Made by a program: the position numbers and the translations under genes. Source: Actinernus sp. WN-2022 (lineage: Eukaryota; Cnidaria; Anthozoa; Actiniaria; Actinernidae). Taken from it: a stretch of DNA of 64,000 nt. The notes beneath the pieces are model-generated. The model saw only the letters and a program-made list of their open reading frames with translations. It ran no database searches and was not told the origin of the DNA. The stretch is from assembly GCA_030867875.1 (NCBI GenBank), contig JAOWCC010001501.1, forward strand, positions 27,610,792 through 27,674,791, in the 5' to 3' direction. Shown piece by piece: positions 1-12,500 of this stretch; position 1 is the first letter of the stretch, and every line of letters starts with the position of its first letter.

Positions 1-395
1 TTATTTTATTATTCTGCTTATTTTAAGTATTTAGGTAGCATTCTTTGAAGTGATTTACAAATTGCGACGACGGACGGCACGGCGCTCGTGACATTTGTTT
101 ACATTCTCAAATGAAAACTCTCGGGTTTTCGAGGTCAAAACAAGAGCTAATTGAAGCACATAGAATGTGAAAGAACCACTGATCGATACTAGTTTAGTTA
201 ACTGAATCCTGGACTCAAAATGAAAATAATACATGTGTTTGATGTGTGTGTAGACCTCTAACTGACTTGATATTATGAAAATTAACTGATGCTCACTGTG
301 AAATGTAATTTTTAGCTTTCCCTACATTTTTGAAAAGCTGAAAGGGAATTCTTAAATGTTAGAGATGGTGTGACCGCTTTATTTCATGTCTACAG

Positions 396-579
396 AGGGG
401 CAAACATAGAGAGTCGCGACAAAGACAACTTCACGCCTTTGCTATCCGCATCCTGTTCTGGGCATACGACAGTTATCACAGCTCTTATGGGACGTGGAGC
501 AAACATGAAGGCAAAAGACATTCATGACAGAACGGCCATCTTCATGGCAGCTGAAGAGAACTGTGTGGACACCTTGAAG
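396..579 (+). CDS. TRPA exon A (ankyrin repeats)
   Basis: The exon follows the acceptor TTTCATGTCTACAG and ends at AAG|GTGCGA. The first base is the third position of a split codon; residues 1-61 are read from 397. It encodes parts of two ankyrin repeats (GANIESRDKDNFTPLL and GANMKAKDIHDRTAIF), ending CVDTLK in phase 0. The frame upstream of the acceptor stays open for a few codons but lacks ankyrin similarity, so the splice site is preferred as the boundary. The donor is weaker than the others in the gene. Confidence 0.85.
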
Positions 580-3500
580 GTGCGAAGCTATAGAAAAACA
601 AATGAATTTGCCGGAAATTACAGAGCTATGTAGCGTATAGCAGGGTAGCAACAGATCCCGCCTTATTAGCTTGGGTTGTGTTCAAGTTGAATCAAAAAGT
701 GGATTTGAGCCTGTAACTTGGTTATATTACCGCTCTTCAGCACAACAATGAAATATCAATATCCTAACGATTAGTTGAGCCATACGCTTTTAACTAAAAC
801 ATGTTCCTTGTATCAGTTGGAATAGCGCTTCTTTACATCGAAGTGAGGCGTTCAGGTCAAGACCGCTGAAACTGATTCGTAGACGCCACTGTAATATCAG
901 CTGTTGCAGTGGTGAATATTTTGCATTTAATTATGACTGTAACTGTTATAATTTTTCAATATTGCTTCGCAAAATGCACGAGATTGTATCTCATAGCACC
1001 TAAATTTAAAACATTTTCCGAGGTAGCATACTCCAATTAACTCCCTCTCAAAGCCCGCGATCTTTGCCCACTTGAAACTTCCTCCTCAAACCAAACATCC
1101 TAAATAGAACCCTACTAATCCTTACTGCTTAAACTTTTATTCTAATTCATATTGATCGGATCTTATGCAGGAGCTTGTGAAGCATTCTTCAGCAAAGGGA
1201 TTGATCAACGAAAGCAATTTTTACGAAGACACTCCTCTACATATGGCAGCCATGAAAGGTTTTGTCGTTGTGTCGGAGGTAAGCTATATAACTGTCATTT
1301 CGTCAACTTTAAATAGTTCGATAATATCCCCAAGTCATTATATAGCCTGCGTCGCATCCGAACTGAACCCTGACCAGGATTCAGTTCCGATGCGACACAG
1401 GCTACAAGTCATCAGTAGTTTATACAATCATGCAATTTATGGATTATTCATTCACAGATCCTGTTGGATAATGGCGCCAGGATTGACGCCCATAACGAGG
1501 AGGAGTTCACGCCCCTTCACCTTGCAGCTAAACACGGCAGAATGAGGTATAGTAAGCCTGCATGTACACCCTCTGTATCACACGGCAAAACACAATTTCA
1601 GTTAGTAAAGAAGGAATGCTTGTATAAATGATGTGCAATGGAAAGATAACTGAGAAGCTTCATATAGATTTGGAATTCTTTTTCCGAAGTACGATCGGCG
1701 TTTATTTCAGAAATAAGTCAGTAAAGCCTGAATTACCTTTATTTACACTCTGTATGCTCTAGATACTGATAGGGGAGTGAGGGGCGGGCAGCGAGGAACG
1801 AGGTAAAAGGGCGCGTGGGGGAGGGGGAAGCTATCCGAGGATGGGTATTGGTGATGATATAATTCTCATTAAGTAATGCTGCGGCTAAGAACGATAGTAT
1901 TGAACGTTCTCGTAATTTCTTTGATTGATATTCGTAAATTCAATAGAAAACCATAAAAGTAATATATTTTCATAAGATAGTTTTGATCAAACTAAGTATG
2001 GTTTGATTTCAGAGAAAATTGTATGAGACGACAAACTCATCTTTTGTTTCCTCCCGTTCCTATTGGTTGTTTGGTGTTTTCTTTATATTTTCATAGCATA
2101 TTGAAGCAAAATAGTATTTGAGGATGTGCTCATTGTCGCAGCCTATCGTCCTTTGCTTCGTTCATAGGCCAATCATTACTAGATGACAAATACATTGCAA
2201 AACTGCAAAAATGTTCTTGTTCAGGTTGTGGCCGGCATTTTTAAACTCAGGGCTCTTTGTAGTGAAGAGAGTCCTGTGAATGTAACTCGAACGAACGTCA
2301 TACTTGAGTGATTCTAATAACCGCTTGGAGGTCCTCCAAATAGGAGCTTAATTTAATTTTAATTTAATTTATTTTTAATTTATTAGCTTCGCCACGACAA
2401 TACATAACCAATAATGACAATATATGAAAATAACGAGTGAAGAAACAAATAGAAAAGTGGCAGGGTGACCGCAACAGCATAGCAATTACTGCGGGCCCAG
2501 AACTTAAAATAGTAAAATTTACAAATTCAAAGTAAGGAATAGATACATGTATATTACACACTGTGATTGGAAATAATTATAAATCTAAGAAAGACCTTGC
2601 CTTATAGGGGCACTGTCAATCAAATTGGACCTATGTCTTAAACTGATAACACCTGTTTAGTTAGAAGAGAAATACCATGTCAGTGTCCTGATATGCTTTT
2701 CAAACGTTTTCGATAGAAGATGGCAAGGATTAAAGTGGACTCTTACGAAACTGTCACGACTTACCGACGTTAAATAAGGTTGCTTTACTGACTTTATTTT
2801 ACCTTCACTTTTCGTCTAGGACTGTTGAAGCATTAGTCAAGAGAGATCCGTCGATTGTGAATGACGAGGATGAGTTTTCCAACACTCCTCTTCACCTTGC
2901 TGCATTAGAAGGACACAACAAATGCGTTATGGCATTGTTGGAACATGGGGCTGCAGTGGATGCGAGGTGAGGGTTGAACATTAAACACTTAATGGCTGTC
3001 CTCTCGGGGAACATCGAGGATCTAGAGGAAACAAAACTCACTGTTTCCCGAAGGGACAGCCATTAAGTGATTTGTTATATAAACATTAGCCTGCGTTGCG
3101 GCTCTGGAGTATCAGAGCGCAGCGAGCGGAGATAAGGGGATTGGGGCGAGAGAATAAGAGAGCGGGAGGGGGTGGAGAAAAGAGGAAGAGGGAGCCTGCC
3201 GGCAAGCCATGGTTATTTTGGTATCAACCCACTAATTAAAATGCATAAAATTAGTAAGTCATTCGACCGACTCATCCAATCATCAGGCGGCGGAAGTGAA
3301 AACCATGTTTAATATCTGTCAAACTCACGCGTGGAATCTCAAGGAATCTCAACTCGAGCATAAAATTCAAAACAAAAAATATACGAAAAAACAAGTGAAG
3401 ACAGGGCCTAAACCCAAACCTGTAAATGTCAACGACTTTTGCAGGATATGTAATGTATGTTTTAAGGTAGTGTTTGGGAATTCAAATATTTCCACGGCAG

Positions 3501-6500
3501 CCGAGCAACAATTTCTAGCTGGTGCCTGCAAAAGTATTAGTCTTTACTGATTCCGAAATCTGCTGCCCTATCAGAGCGAGTCTGTCGTTCCTGAGGAAGC
3601 AAGATTCGAAATGCAGTTGAGAACTACACCTTTGTTCGAGAAAGTTTGCAGGATAAAGATAACTAAGATAAAGAGAACTCGTTGCCGCTGAATATAAAGT
3701 CTCCACCAGATCAGAAAAGAACACTGCCGACCACAATAAACGCCGGAACGAAGTTCTGCCAAAAGAAGTGCTAAAAACCATCCACGCAGCGTTACGAAAT
3801 CATCAAAGCAGCTCGTATTTTCGGAAGCACAAGTCTGTTCCTCGATCACACCGGTCCATGTTTCAACCGTGTGCGATTCGTCGACGACAATACAAGCAAG
3901 ACGCTTGTGGAGTTCCGATGCAGGGTTCTTCAGCTCCTCGCGAAATTCGCTCTCATTGGCTTCTTCTGCAGAACTAAACACTACAGCAACCTGAAGTTGC
4001 ACTTCTGTAGTTCCTCGTGTTTTGCTAACACTAGTGAATGTTTGGAATATCCTACTTTTTCCAAACCCAGTTGGGATTACAGCTAGAACATTTCTTCCAG
4101 ACGAAAGATCTATAATTCTAATAGCCTTGCTCCTGTTCTTTATTTAAATTCATCGCTGAGGGAATTATCGGTATGTTTGTCGCCAAATTAATTGGTTTCT
4201 GCTCTTATCGCATGCCATGCATGAATAAAATTTAATGATTTCTGTCAATCACGCATTTTAGCCAATAGCAATACGCGGCCTTCTGAGGCCGAGAGTTTTC
4301 AAAATAACCATGGCTTGCCGGCAGGCTCTCTCTTCCTCTCCTCCCCACCCCCTCACCCCTCTCTTTTTTTCTCGCCCCAATCCCCCTTATCTCCACTCGC
4401 TGCGCTCCGATACTCCAGAGCCGCAACGCAGGCTATATAAACATAGGTTTGACTACCTGATACCAGGAAGGTTTGTTGTCTCCTCTTCGGGAAGCTGCTT
4501 TTCAACACAAACGCTGCCAGCATTTTAGTATCGATTTGTGCCTTTCTTGCACGTTTTTTAGCTACCAATTTATCTCTCGCGCGCTTGATAAAGATGTAAA
4601 TTGTTTCTTTGGATCTGGTTCCATTTTGAATGCTTTCTTTCGACGAAAAATGGTCAGCTTATACTAATCGTTTTGCTTTAAACAAATATTCCCGCCTTTA
4701 GCAAGCCAGTAGCGCGCGACACTCTGTCACGATGTGATCACGTGGCGGGCTGCCCACACGGGATACATTGGATTTTGATGACTGCCACGTGACCCTGAAT
4801 CAGATAATGAGAGCGGCGTGCGTTGTGTCTGGAAAACGTATGGCTATGTAACAATGGATCGTGTGCACGTGACGTCATCAAAATTCTAAAATTTAAACTA
4901 AAGGATCTATAACCCATTTAATATGATTTAGGTATCGGTATACTCAGTATTCTTTGAAAATTTTAAGTCGATACGGTGAATCGTTATTATGTTAGAGTAT
5001 TTTGAATTTTGTGACAGTCCAGCTCAGCGCGTTTCCTAAATGTCATGGAAACCCATATATTCCTGCCAATTTAAAAATGTTAGACTTGATTTAACGTTAA
5101 AAGTGATATCTAAAGTGTTTTTAAGTGAATGCTAATCATATTGCTGGAAAAAAAAACAGCTTTATTTGTAGCGGAGTACGTTATCGGCCGCCATCTTGGT
5201 GATCAAAATGGTACAACAAACATGGCCGCCGCATACAAATTACGCTAAATTGTTTGAATATTATTTGTACAACAGCTCAGTTATGAAGTACTCTAATGCT
5301 TCAATGAATGCAACGTACTTTGGATTTGTGTAAGGCACTAAATACCTCAATATCAATACTTGTACTGCAGGAATTACAACTTGTGGACTCCGTTGGACTG
5401 TGCTGCCGCTAATGGCTATGTCAAGTGCGCGTCTATTCTGCTGGATTTCGACTCGCCCGTGGATCCCACAGACAGGACTAAGGTATGTCAACAACTGGTC
5501 TCCATCGACGATTAGTAAGAATATACGATCGTAATGCGGTTTGAAAGCTGAAAATAAAGTTAATATTATCGATACTGTTTCTGTACGACAAGTGTGGTAT
5601 TAAAACACCGAGAAAGGAAATTAATCTCGAGGGGCGAAGTCCCGAGAGATGTATTGCTTTCGAGGTGTTTTGATACCACGGGCAAACACACATAACGGGT
5701 TTTTGATATATAACTTGTCGTACAGAGGCAGTATCGATAAATTATTAGGAAGTATTGTTTGCCTGGTATTCAGTATGATGTATATATTTATTGATGACGT
5801 GGCTTGTCATTATTAATTTATGTTCGTCATTTCAACAAACGTGTCTAGTAGTGTAGTGGGTATGACAGAGGACTAGAAGTCGAAAGCATTCAGGAGTGGA
5901 AGGTTCGAGACACATTACATACGCGATTGATTTTTATTTCAATTTTTTTCCATTTCTATTCATGTGAAGTCATACCTATGATGTAATATTTGTTACTTTG
6001 TTAAAATGCAAGTGTGTTGATCAGTGTGTTGATCAGTGTGTTGATCAGTGTGTTGATCGGTATTTGAACTATTAATAGGAATCTGCTAAGGCTTGGGAGA
6101 TTACAAGTAATGAGAAAACTTTTGTATTATAGCTCGTCAGTTGTCCCGTAACTTGTATTCAAGAGACAACTCCACTCCACCTTTATCAGTAATGACAACG
6201 TAGTGGTTTGTATTATAGCTCGGGAGTTGTCCCGTAACTTGTATTCTAGAGACAACTCCACTCCACCTTTATCAGTAATGAAACGTAGTGGTTTGTATTA
6301 TAGCTCGGGAGTTGTCCCGTAACTTGTATTCTAGAGACAACTCCACTCCACCTTTATCAGTAATGACAACGTAGTGGTTTGTATTATAGCTCGGGAATTG
6401 TCCCGTAACTTGTATTCTAGAGACAACTCCACTCCACCTTTATCATTATCAGTAATGACAACGTAGTGGTTTGTATTATAGCTCGGGAGTTGTCCCGTAA

Positions 6501-9500
6501 CTTGTATTCTAGAGACAACTCCACTCCATTTTTATCAGTAATGTCGAGTAATGACAACGTAGTGGTTTGTATTATAGCTCGTGAGTTGTCCCGTAACTTG
6601 TATTCTACAGACAACTCCACTCCGCCTTTATCAGTAATGACAATGTAGTGGTTTGTATTATAGCTCGTGAGTTGTCCCGTAACTTGTATTCTACAGACAA
6701 CTCCACTCCAAGTAGTTTGTATTATAGCTCGTGAGTTGTCCCGTAACAGGTAACTTGTATTCTACAGACCACTCCACTCCACCTAGCGTCACGGATGGAT
6801 CATGTCGATGTTGTAGTTTTGCTGTTGTCCAGAAATGCAGATATCACTCTTACAGATCACACTGGTAGGAACTGCCTTGACATGGCTGTGGATCATGGAC
6901 AGAAGTAAGTCAGGCGAAAACCAAAAACTAGTTACAGGTGCCAGTTTGTGTCCCTTTTTCCTATGCACGTTTGAAAGGGAGCCTCCGGCACTAAAAAGCA
7001 ATGTTTGCTCTCAAATGCTCCTTGTGGATGATATGCCTGAAAATATTACTGTGTTTGTTTCTTGTAAATTGTACACTAGATGTTACTTACAGGCTGATGA
7101 TTTTCCTGGCCATGAAACCCATGTGAATTTCCCGGTCGCCGCCATTTTGAATCTTGTGATTCACACTGTTGTCGCTATTGTCAGAAAACAATCGATCATA
7201 TTTCGTGGGACATTCTACGGCATGTTTGTAGCCTTACCGTAACCGTACCGTAACCGTACCGTAACCGTGCTGTACCAGGTGCTGTACCGTATCTCTGTAG
7301 GGAAACCAGTTCAATGTCACGGCATGCCGTATAGAGCCGATTTCGTATGAGTGGGACAAACTACAGCACTGACTACTGCACGGTTACCATACGGCATTCC
7401 GTTACATTGAAATGGTTTCCCATTGTTTTTGTCCTGCTGATCCAATAAAATCACATAATTATAGCTATAGTACAGTACGGCTACAGCACGGTGACGGACA
7501 TGCCGTAGTTTGTCTCACTCATACGAAATTAAACTGCGCCGTAGTCATTGCCGCAATAACTCATTTTGACTTTGTTGCGCGCGTAGTTAGAACTTTAAAT
7601 AACAAAAGGCTGGTGAACCAGAACGAGTCTTAGCAGCTCGCGTCTATTGCTCTACTGATGCGTGCGCAACATCGTCAAAATGGCATATTTGTCCCACTCA
7701 TGAATCTGCTCTAGCTCTTTTGTTGTGTAACAATAGTGGCCACCGTGTGACGTCATAAGATCCAAGATGGCGGTGCCAGTGAAATTCAAATGACTTTTAT
7801 GGACAGGAAAATCAGTCTGTCAGTGGCATCTGAATTAGAATTTAAAGGGAAAAACCGCATCAATAGATTTAGGCATCCATAAGGAACATTAAAGAGCAAA
7901 CATTGTTTTTCAGTGGAGTTTCCCTTTAAGCTAGTTTCTGTTTGAACTCCGTTCAGTGTACATACTTTTGAAGTTTGATTCAAATTTGTGCTAATGAAGT
8001 CTTTTTGAGGAATTGTCTGCTGGTCCAGCTGGCATTATATTGCATGTCAAGCGAAAAAAGAGCAACAGTTTAACTTGTGAGAAAAATGAATCCAAAGAAT
8101 GATTCGCCTTTATGATATGTATTTTCCAGGGAAGTTGCATCGGCTATCGTCAGTGACAAAAACTGGATGGATGCAATGAAAAACAAAACTCTCGAGCAAG
8201 GAAAAGTGACAACTCCAATGAGAAAGCTGATTGAAAAATTACCTGGTAAGATTGAGTATTTTTAATTTCCCTAGTTTACTTCGTGGTCCTGAAGTTGAAA
8301 ATACGAAAGAGAGGCCAGTCTACCCTCAGCTGAATGCGCGCACGAAATTCAACATAATAAAAGAGCTTCGTCTACTGAATATTACGGTCCTTAATCTTTC
8401 CACTCAACCAACGACAACTTTAACGTTTGCTTTGCGAGCTTCAAGACCGAGGACAGACTGGCCTCGATTTCATGTTTTCGACTCCAGGACCAAGCAGTGA
8501 ACTGCGGAAGGTCTAAAAAGCTACATTTGGGCGACTAGCGACTAAAAACAGGAACTACTCACCCAAACCGATTTTGCATGTTCATGTTAAGGTGACACTT
8601 ATGGGTTCTTGAGGCCATCAAAAAAAATTCTCCCACGTGATTGATGGAATGCATCATATTTGCTTGCCGCCAACTGAGCTCCCTCTTGTTGGGCTTAGCA
8701 TTTAAATATTTAATCGTTTCATGTTTACACCTAATTTAGATAATTGATTAAATATTGTTTTGATAGACTTTGAAGTTGGATGTTGAACTGTCACGGTTAC
8801 ACCCAAATTATACCCGGACAAAAAAAAGTCGCGAACATGAAAAAGGGTTCATGTACCTTCCAGGTCACCATAGATATCAGAACGAGTTTAGCCCAGAAAA
8901 AAAACAAAGGATTGCCTCGCTTTGAATCCAAGATGGCCATTGGGTAAAAAGAGTAAATTGACAGCTACCTTTGAACAGTTCGTACGCGCTGTTATTGTGT
9001 TTATTGATTGGATGATTATTTGTTCCGTACAATAAAATACTTATAAAACACTCGACCTTCGGTCTCACCCAATATTGAAGTCTCGACTGATATATTTGCC
9101 ATGCCGGTTGGTCTCGGATGAATCCAATAAGTGTATAATATACCCCCTGTGAGCGTGATGCGTGCAAAAAAATACACCATACATTCCAATTCGATCTGTG
9201 GATTAGCCGGGTCCTGACTTTGAACCACATCGCCGCAGTCGTAATACAAAACAAGAGCCCATCTGGGCTTTCACTCGGGCCACATGAGATTGAAGATGAA
9301 ATACACTTTCATTTGAAATCCTCTTAGGATTCGCCAGTGAGAACGTCATAAAAACGTCTGGTCTATTAATTGCTTTTATGACATGACTATGATAACGCAG
9401 GATTTGAACAACAGAATACTGGAAATGCAAGTGTATAAATGCAATACAATGACATAATCAGACTTTGAATTTGATTGAAAATAGATCAAAAACTCGGGGA

Positions 9501-12500
9501 AATGTCCGGCTTAAACTGTATGAATAAATGTGAAACGAAACATAAATTTCATAGCAAGAAAAAAATTGGAATTCCTAATAAGAAAGCTCTTCTAAGTCCG
9601 CTTCTCAAATTCACAGACTGTTTTACAAAAACATTTGCGCTTATCGACACAAGAGTTCAGTTGACCTTTCAAATAATTTATTCTGAGGTACGCATACTCT
9701 AAATCACAGAGATGTTAAATAAAGCGATAATTAGAAGAAAAAAGTACATTAACAGACAAACTGAGAGGAAATTTATTCAAATCAAAAAGAGTTTACTTAC
9801 AGGACTTACATAACTGAATCTTTCGTTTTGGATCTTTTGGTAGTGTTGTTGACAGCATCCCACCTTCGTGCACATATGCACTGAATCGGAATGAAAGTCG
9901 AAGCCTACCTCGAACTTAACTTTCAGCTAACCTGTTTCCTTTCATTCCACAATGAATAATAATCTCATAAAGTAAGCCCGTAGCTTTCAATAAATTTGCC
10001 AGTGTCTGAATAATAATAATAATAATGTTTATTCCAACAACAACACCATCATTGGTACATAGGAATTACAAAAACATGCATAATATCATCTAACTATTAC
10101 AAGAACATTCATTAAATATAGTAGTGATATCATATATATATATTGTGCTGTGCTTTTTACAATAGACACATCCGTCATTGATAAGCAGTATAAAAATAAG
10201 TCGCGATGACTGAGTAGACTAAACGAACTGTTAACAACCAACATGTTACTGAAAAAAATATCCCTAAGATTCACTAATTTGCTATTGGTACAATTTGAAA
10301 AGTAATGCTGTTCATCACCTACTTCATTCATATTACAAATTGTACATATACGTAAATCGTAAGTGATATTTGCATATCGACCAGCTTCAACAGGAAACTT
10401 ATGCGCGGAAATCCTAAATATTGTCACCGCCTGACGATGCTTTACATTTGAAATGCGAGATAAGTAATTTTCAAAGCCTATTCTCGATTTTACAAGATTA
10501 AAAGTACGCAGTTTACTACACTGTTGAACCTGGTCCTTCCACATATTATTGAAATGAATATCACATAATTCAGACTTAAGATATTTAACAAGAAGTTTGA
10601 TGTTACCATTAAATGTAATAACAAGATTACTCAAAGGTTTTACATTGCACATTTCCAACAAATAATTGGTGAATTTAACGCCCTGAGAATTAGACTGAAT
10701 ATTTAAGCAAGTCACGAGTCACGGCAGAAGACAGTCTCAAGCTACAAAACTTGAATTTTGATCCTTTTCACAGTAACGTAATTTAACGTCTCAGATATTA
10801 TATATATGCCCTACTTCAGCTAGCGCTGTGCATTTCAAGTACTTTTTCCTCTCTCTTTGCTGGCAGTTCATGCTTCTTGTTTGTGTAGTTGCCCCACTGA
10901 GCCGTAACTAGAAAACGAGCACAGCATTTCAGTTGGCATACACTGAAAACATCTGCTTAACTAAGATTTGTAAAAATCTTAGCGGATCATGTAAATATTC
11001 CGCTTGGCTCAATGAGGGTTTCTGCCGTCAAAGTTAATTTTTTGTTTCAGTTTTCCCCATATAGATCGATTTCACTTAGGTCACGTGAATCCTAAAAATC
11101 TTTATTGCTGATTCAAATAAAATCAAGGTGCGTTTTTCTGAAAGAGAACTAAAAATTACGTATTTTTGACAAGTTTTATCAATCTAGGATATTTCTCGCC
11201 CAAAATATAAGCGATCAAACGTGCGCCATGTTTACAGTAAAATGTATGGCGCCGCCATCTTGGTCAGTGTACCTCCAAGGTACACCAAGATGGCGGCCAG
11301 ATTACCAAGTTTCATTAAAGTTCACAATTACCAAGAATTCTGACCTAAAATGTATCTATTTGCATAGATATTCACTTATTTGACATGTTGGTTTGTATTT
11401 AGAAGGTTTTTGGCTGAAAGTTGCACTAATTTGACTCCTCAAAATACGTGACTGGTGAGTGCGTGACTCAAATCGCTTCATCGATATCTCCGGAATAAAG
11501 TGAAAGAAACCGATGAAATTTGGTGTGAAGCCGTGCTTAGGTAAGCTCTAAACTGTATCAAAAGCACAACTTGGTAGAGTTCATAGTTTCGAAGTTAGCA
11601 ATTTGATGACGTCACATGAAATCGATCTATTAGCAGACATGTATAATGTCTCGAGCTCTCAATAATTGCCCACGATGGAATAGATTTCTGACAATGACTC
11701 ATGTCCAGACAGCGCTGATCGAATGTATTACGGCTCCTGGTTGTTCATGTATTTTTATGGTCAACAAGAGCGCCAGTTGAAATATCCTGAGCCTGTTGGA
11801 AGGCTTTCGCCCTCGCGGGCCGACCATTTTGATTTACTGTATTCAATTATGTAAATAAATTAACCTGGCGATTGTTCCGTGACCACCACAGTGCAATCTG
11901 ATTGGTGTGAATTTGACCTTTAACGCATGCGCAGAACGCTTGCTACACTGAATTAAAAAAAAATAACGACTTGCATTTTAAGACTCGTTGCTGCCACAGG
12001 CAGCGCGAGTAATAAAAAAAAGTGGAAACTGAAAGGACAAACGCAGAGGAAGGAATAAAAGAACCAATCGGCAACTTTTCAGTTTACAATGGGTACAGGT
12101 ATATGCTAGTCATGAAGTTGCGAGTATATTTTTTAATGTAGGGTTAGGATTTGGATTTGCGGTGATGTATTTCTAAAATTAGTGACTAGCTCTAAACACT
12201 CTAAATTAGTTAGCCACCCGTTGTTGACAGTTAGGATATTTTTTAATGTAGGGTTAGGAGTTGCATTAGTTCATATACCGCATAGGGAGAACGGAGAAGC
12301 ATGTGTTGTTTAGTGATCTAGCCCTAAAAACTCATATTAGTGACTAGCTCTAAACACCATAAATTAGTTAGCCACCCGTTGATGACGGTTAGGGTATTTT
12401 TAAATGTAGGGTTAGGATTTGCATTAGTTCATATACCGCATAGGGAGAACGGAGAAGCATGTGTTGTTTAGTGATCTAGCCCTAAAAACTCATATTAATG

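Larger units (their letters stand above)
3089..4433. mobile_element. 1.35-kb inverted-repeat element carrying a helicase fragment
   Basis: The outer arms 3089-3220 and 4300-4433 are inverse copies of each other, each starting GCCTGCGTTGCGGCTCTGGA and reaching the CAAGCCATGG region, with small indels in a purine-rich tract. Between them lies DNA similar to a RecQ-type helicase on the minus strand. No transposase is visible, so this looks like a non-autonomous TIR element with captured gene sequence. Confidence 0.75.

Noticed and set aside
6787..6904. Alternative start of exon F at CCTAG (6786)
   Set aside because: It would not keep frame with exon E and would drop the TTPLHLAS motif that continues the ankyrin series.
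7146..7242. Possible extension of exon F into a 135-codon frame (6835-7242)
   Set aside because: The frame is not the ankyrin frame and ignores the strong GTAAGT donor at 6905.
8231..8500. 89-codon frame running past exon G
   Set aside because: It starts in exon G in another frame and continues into the intron; exon G ends at a good donor and its own frame continues in exon H.
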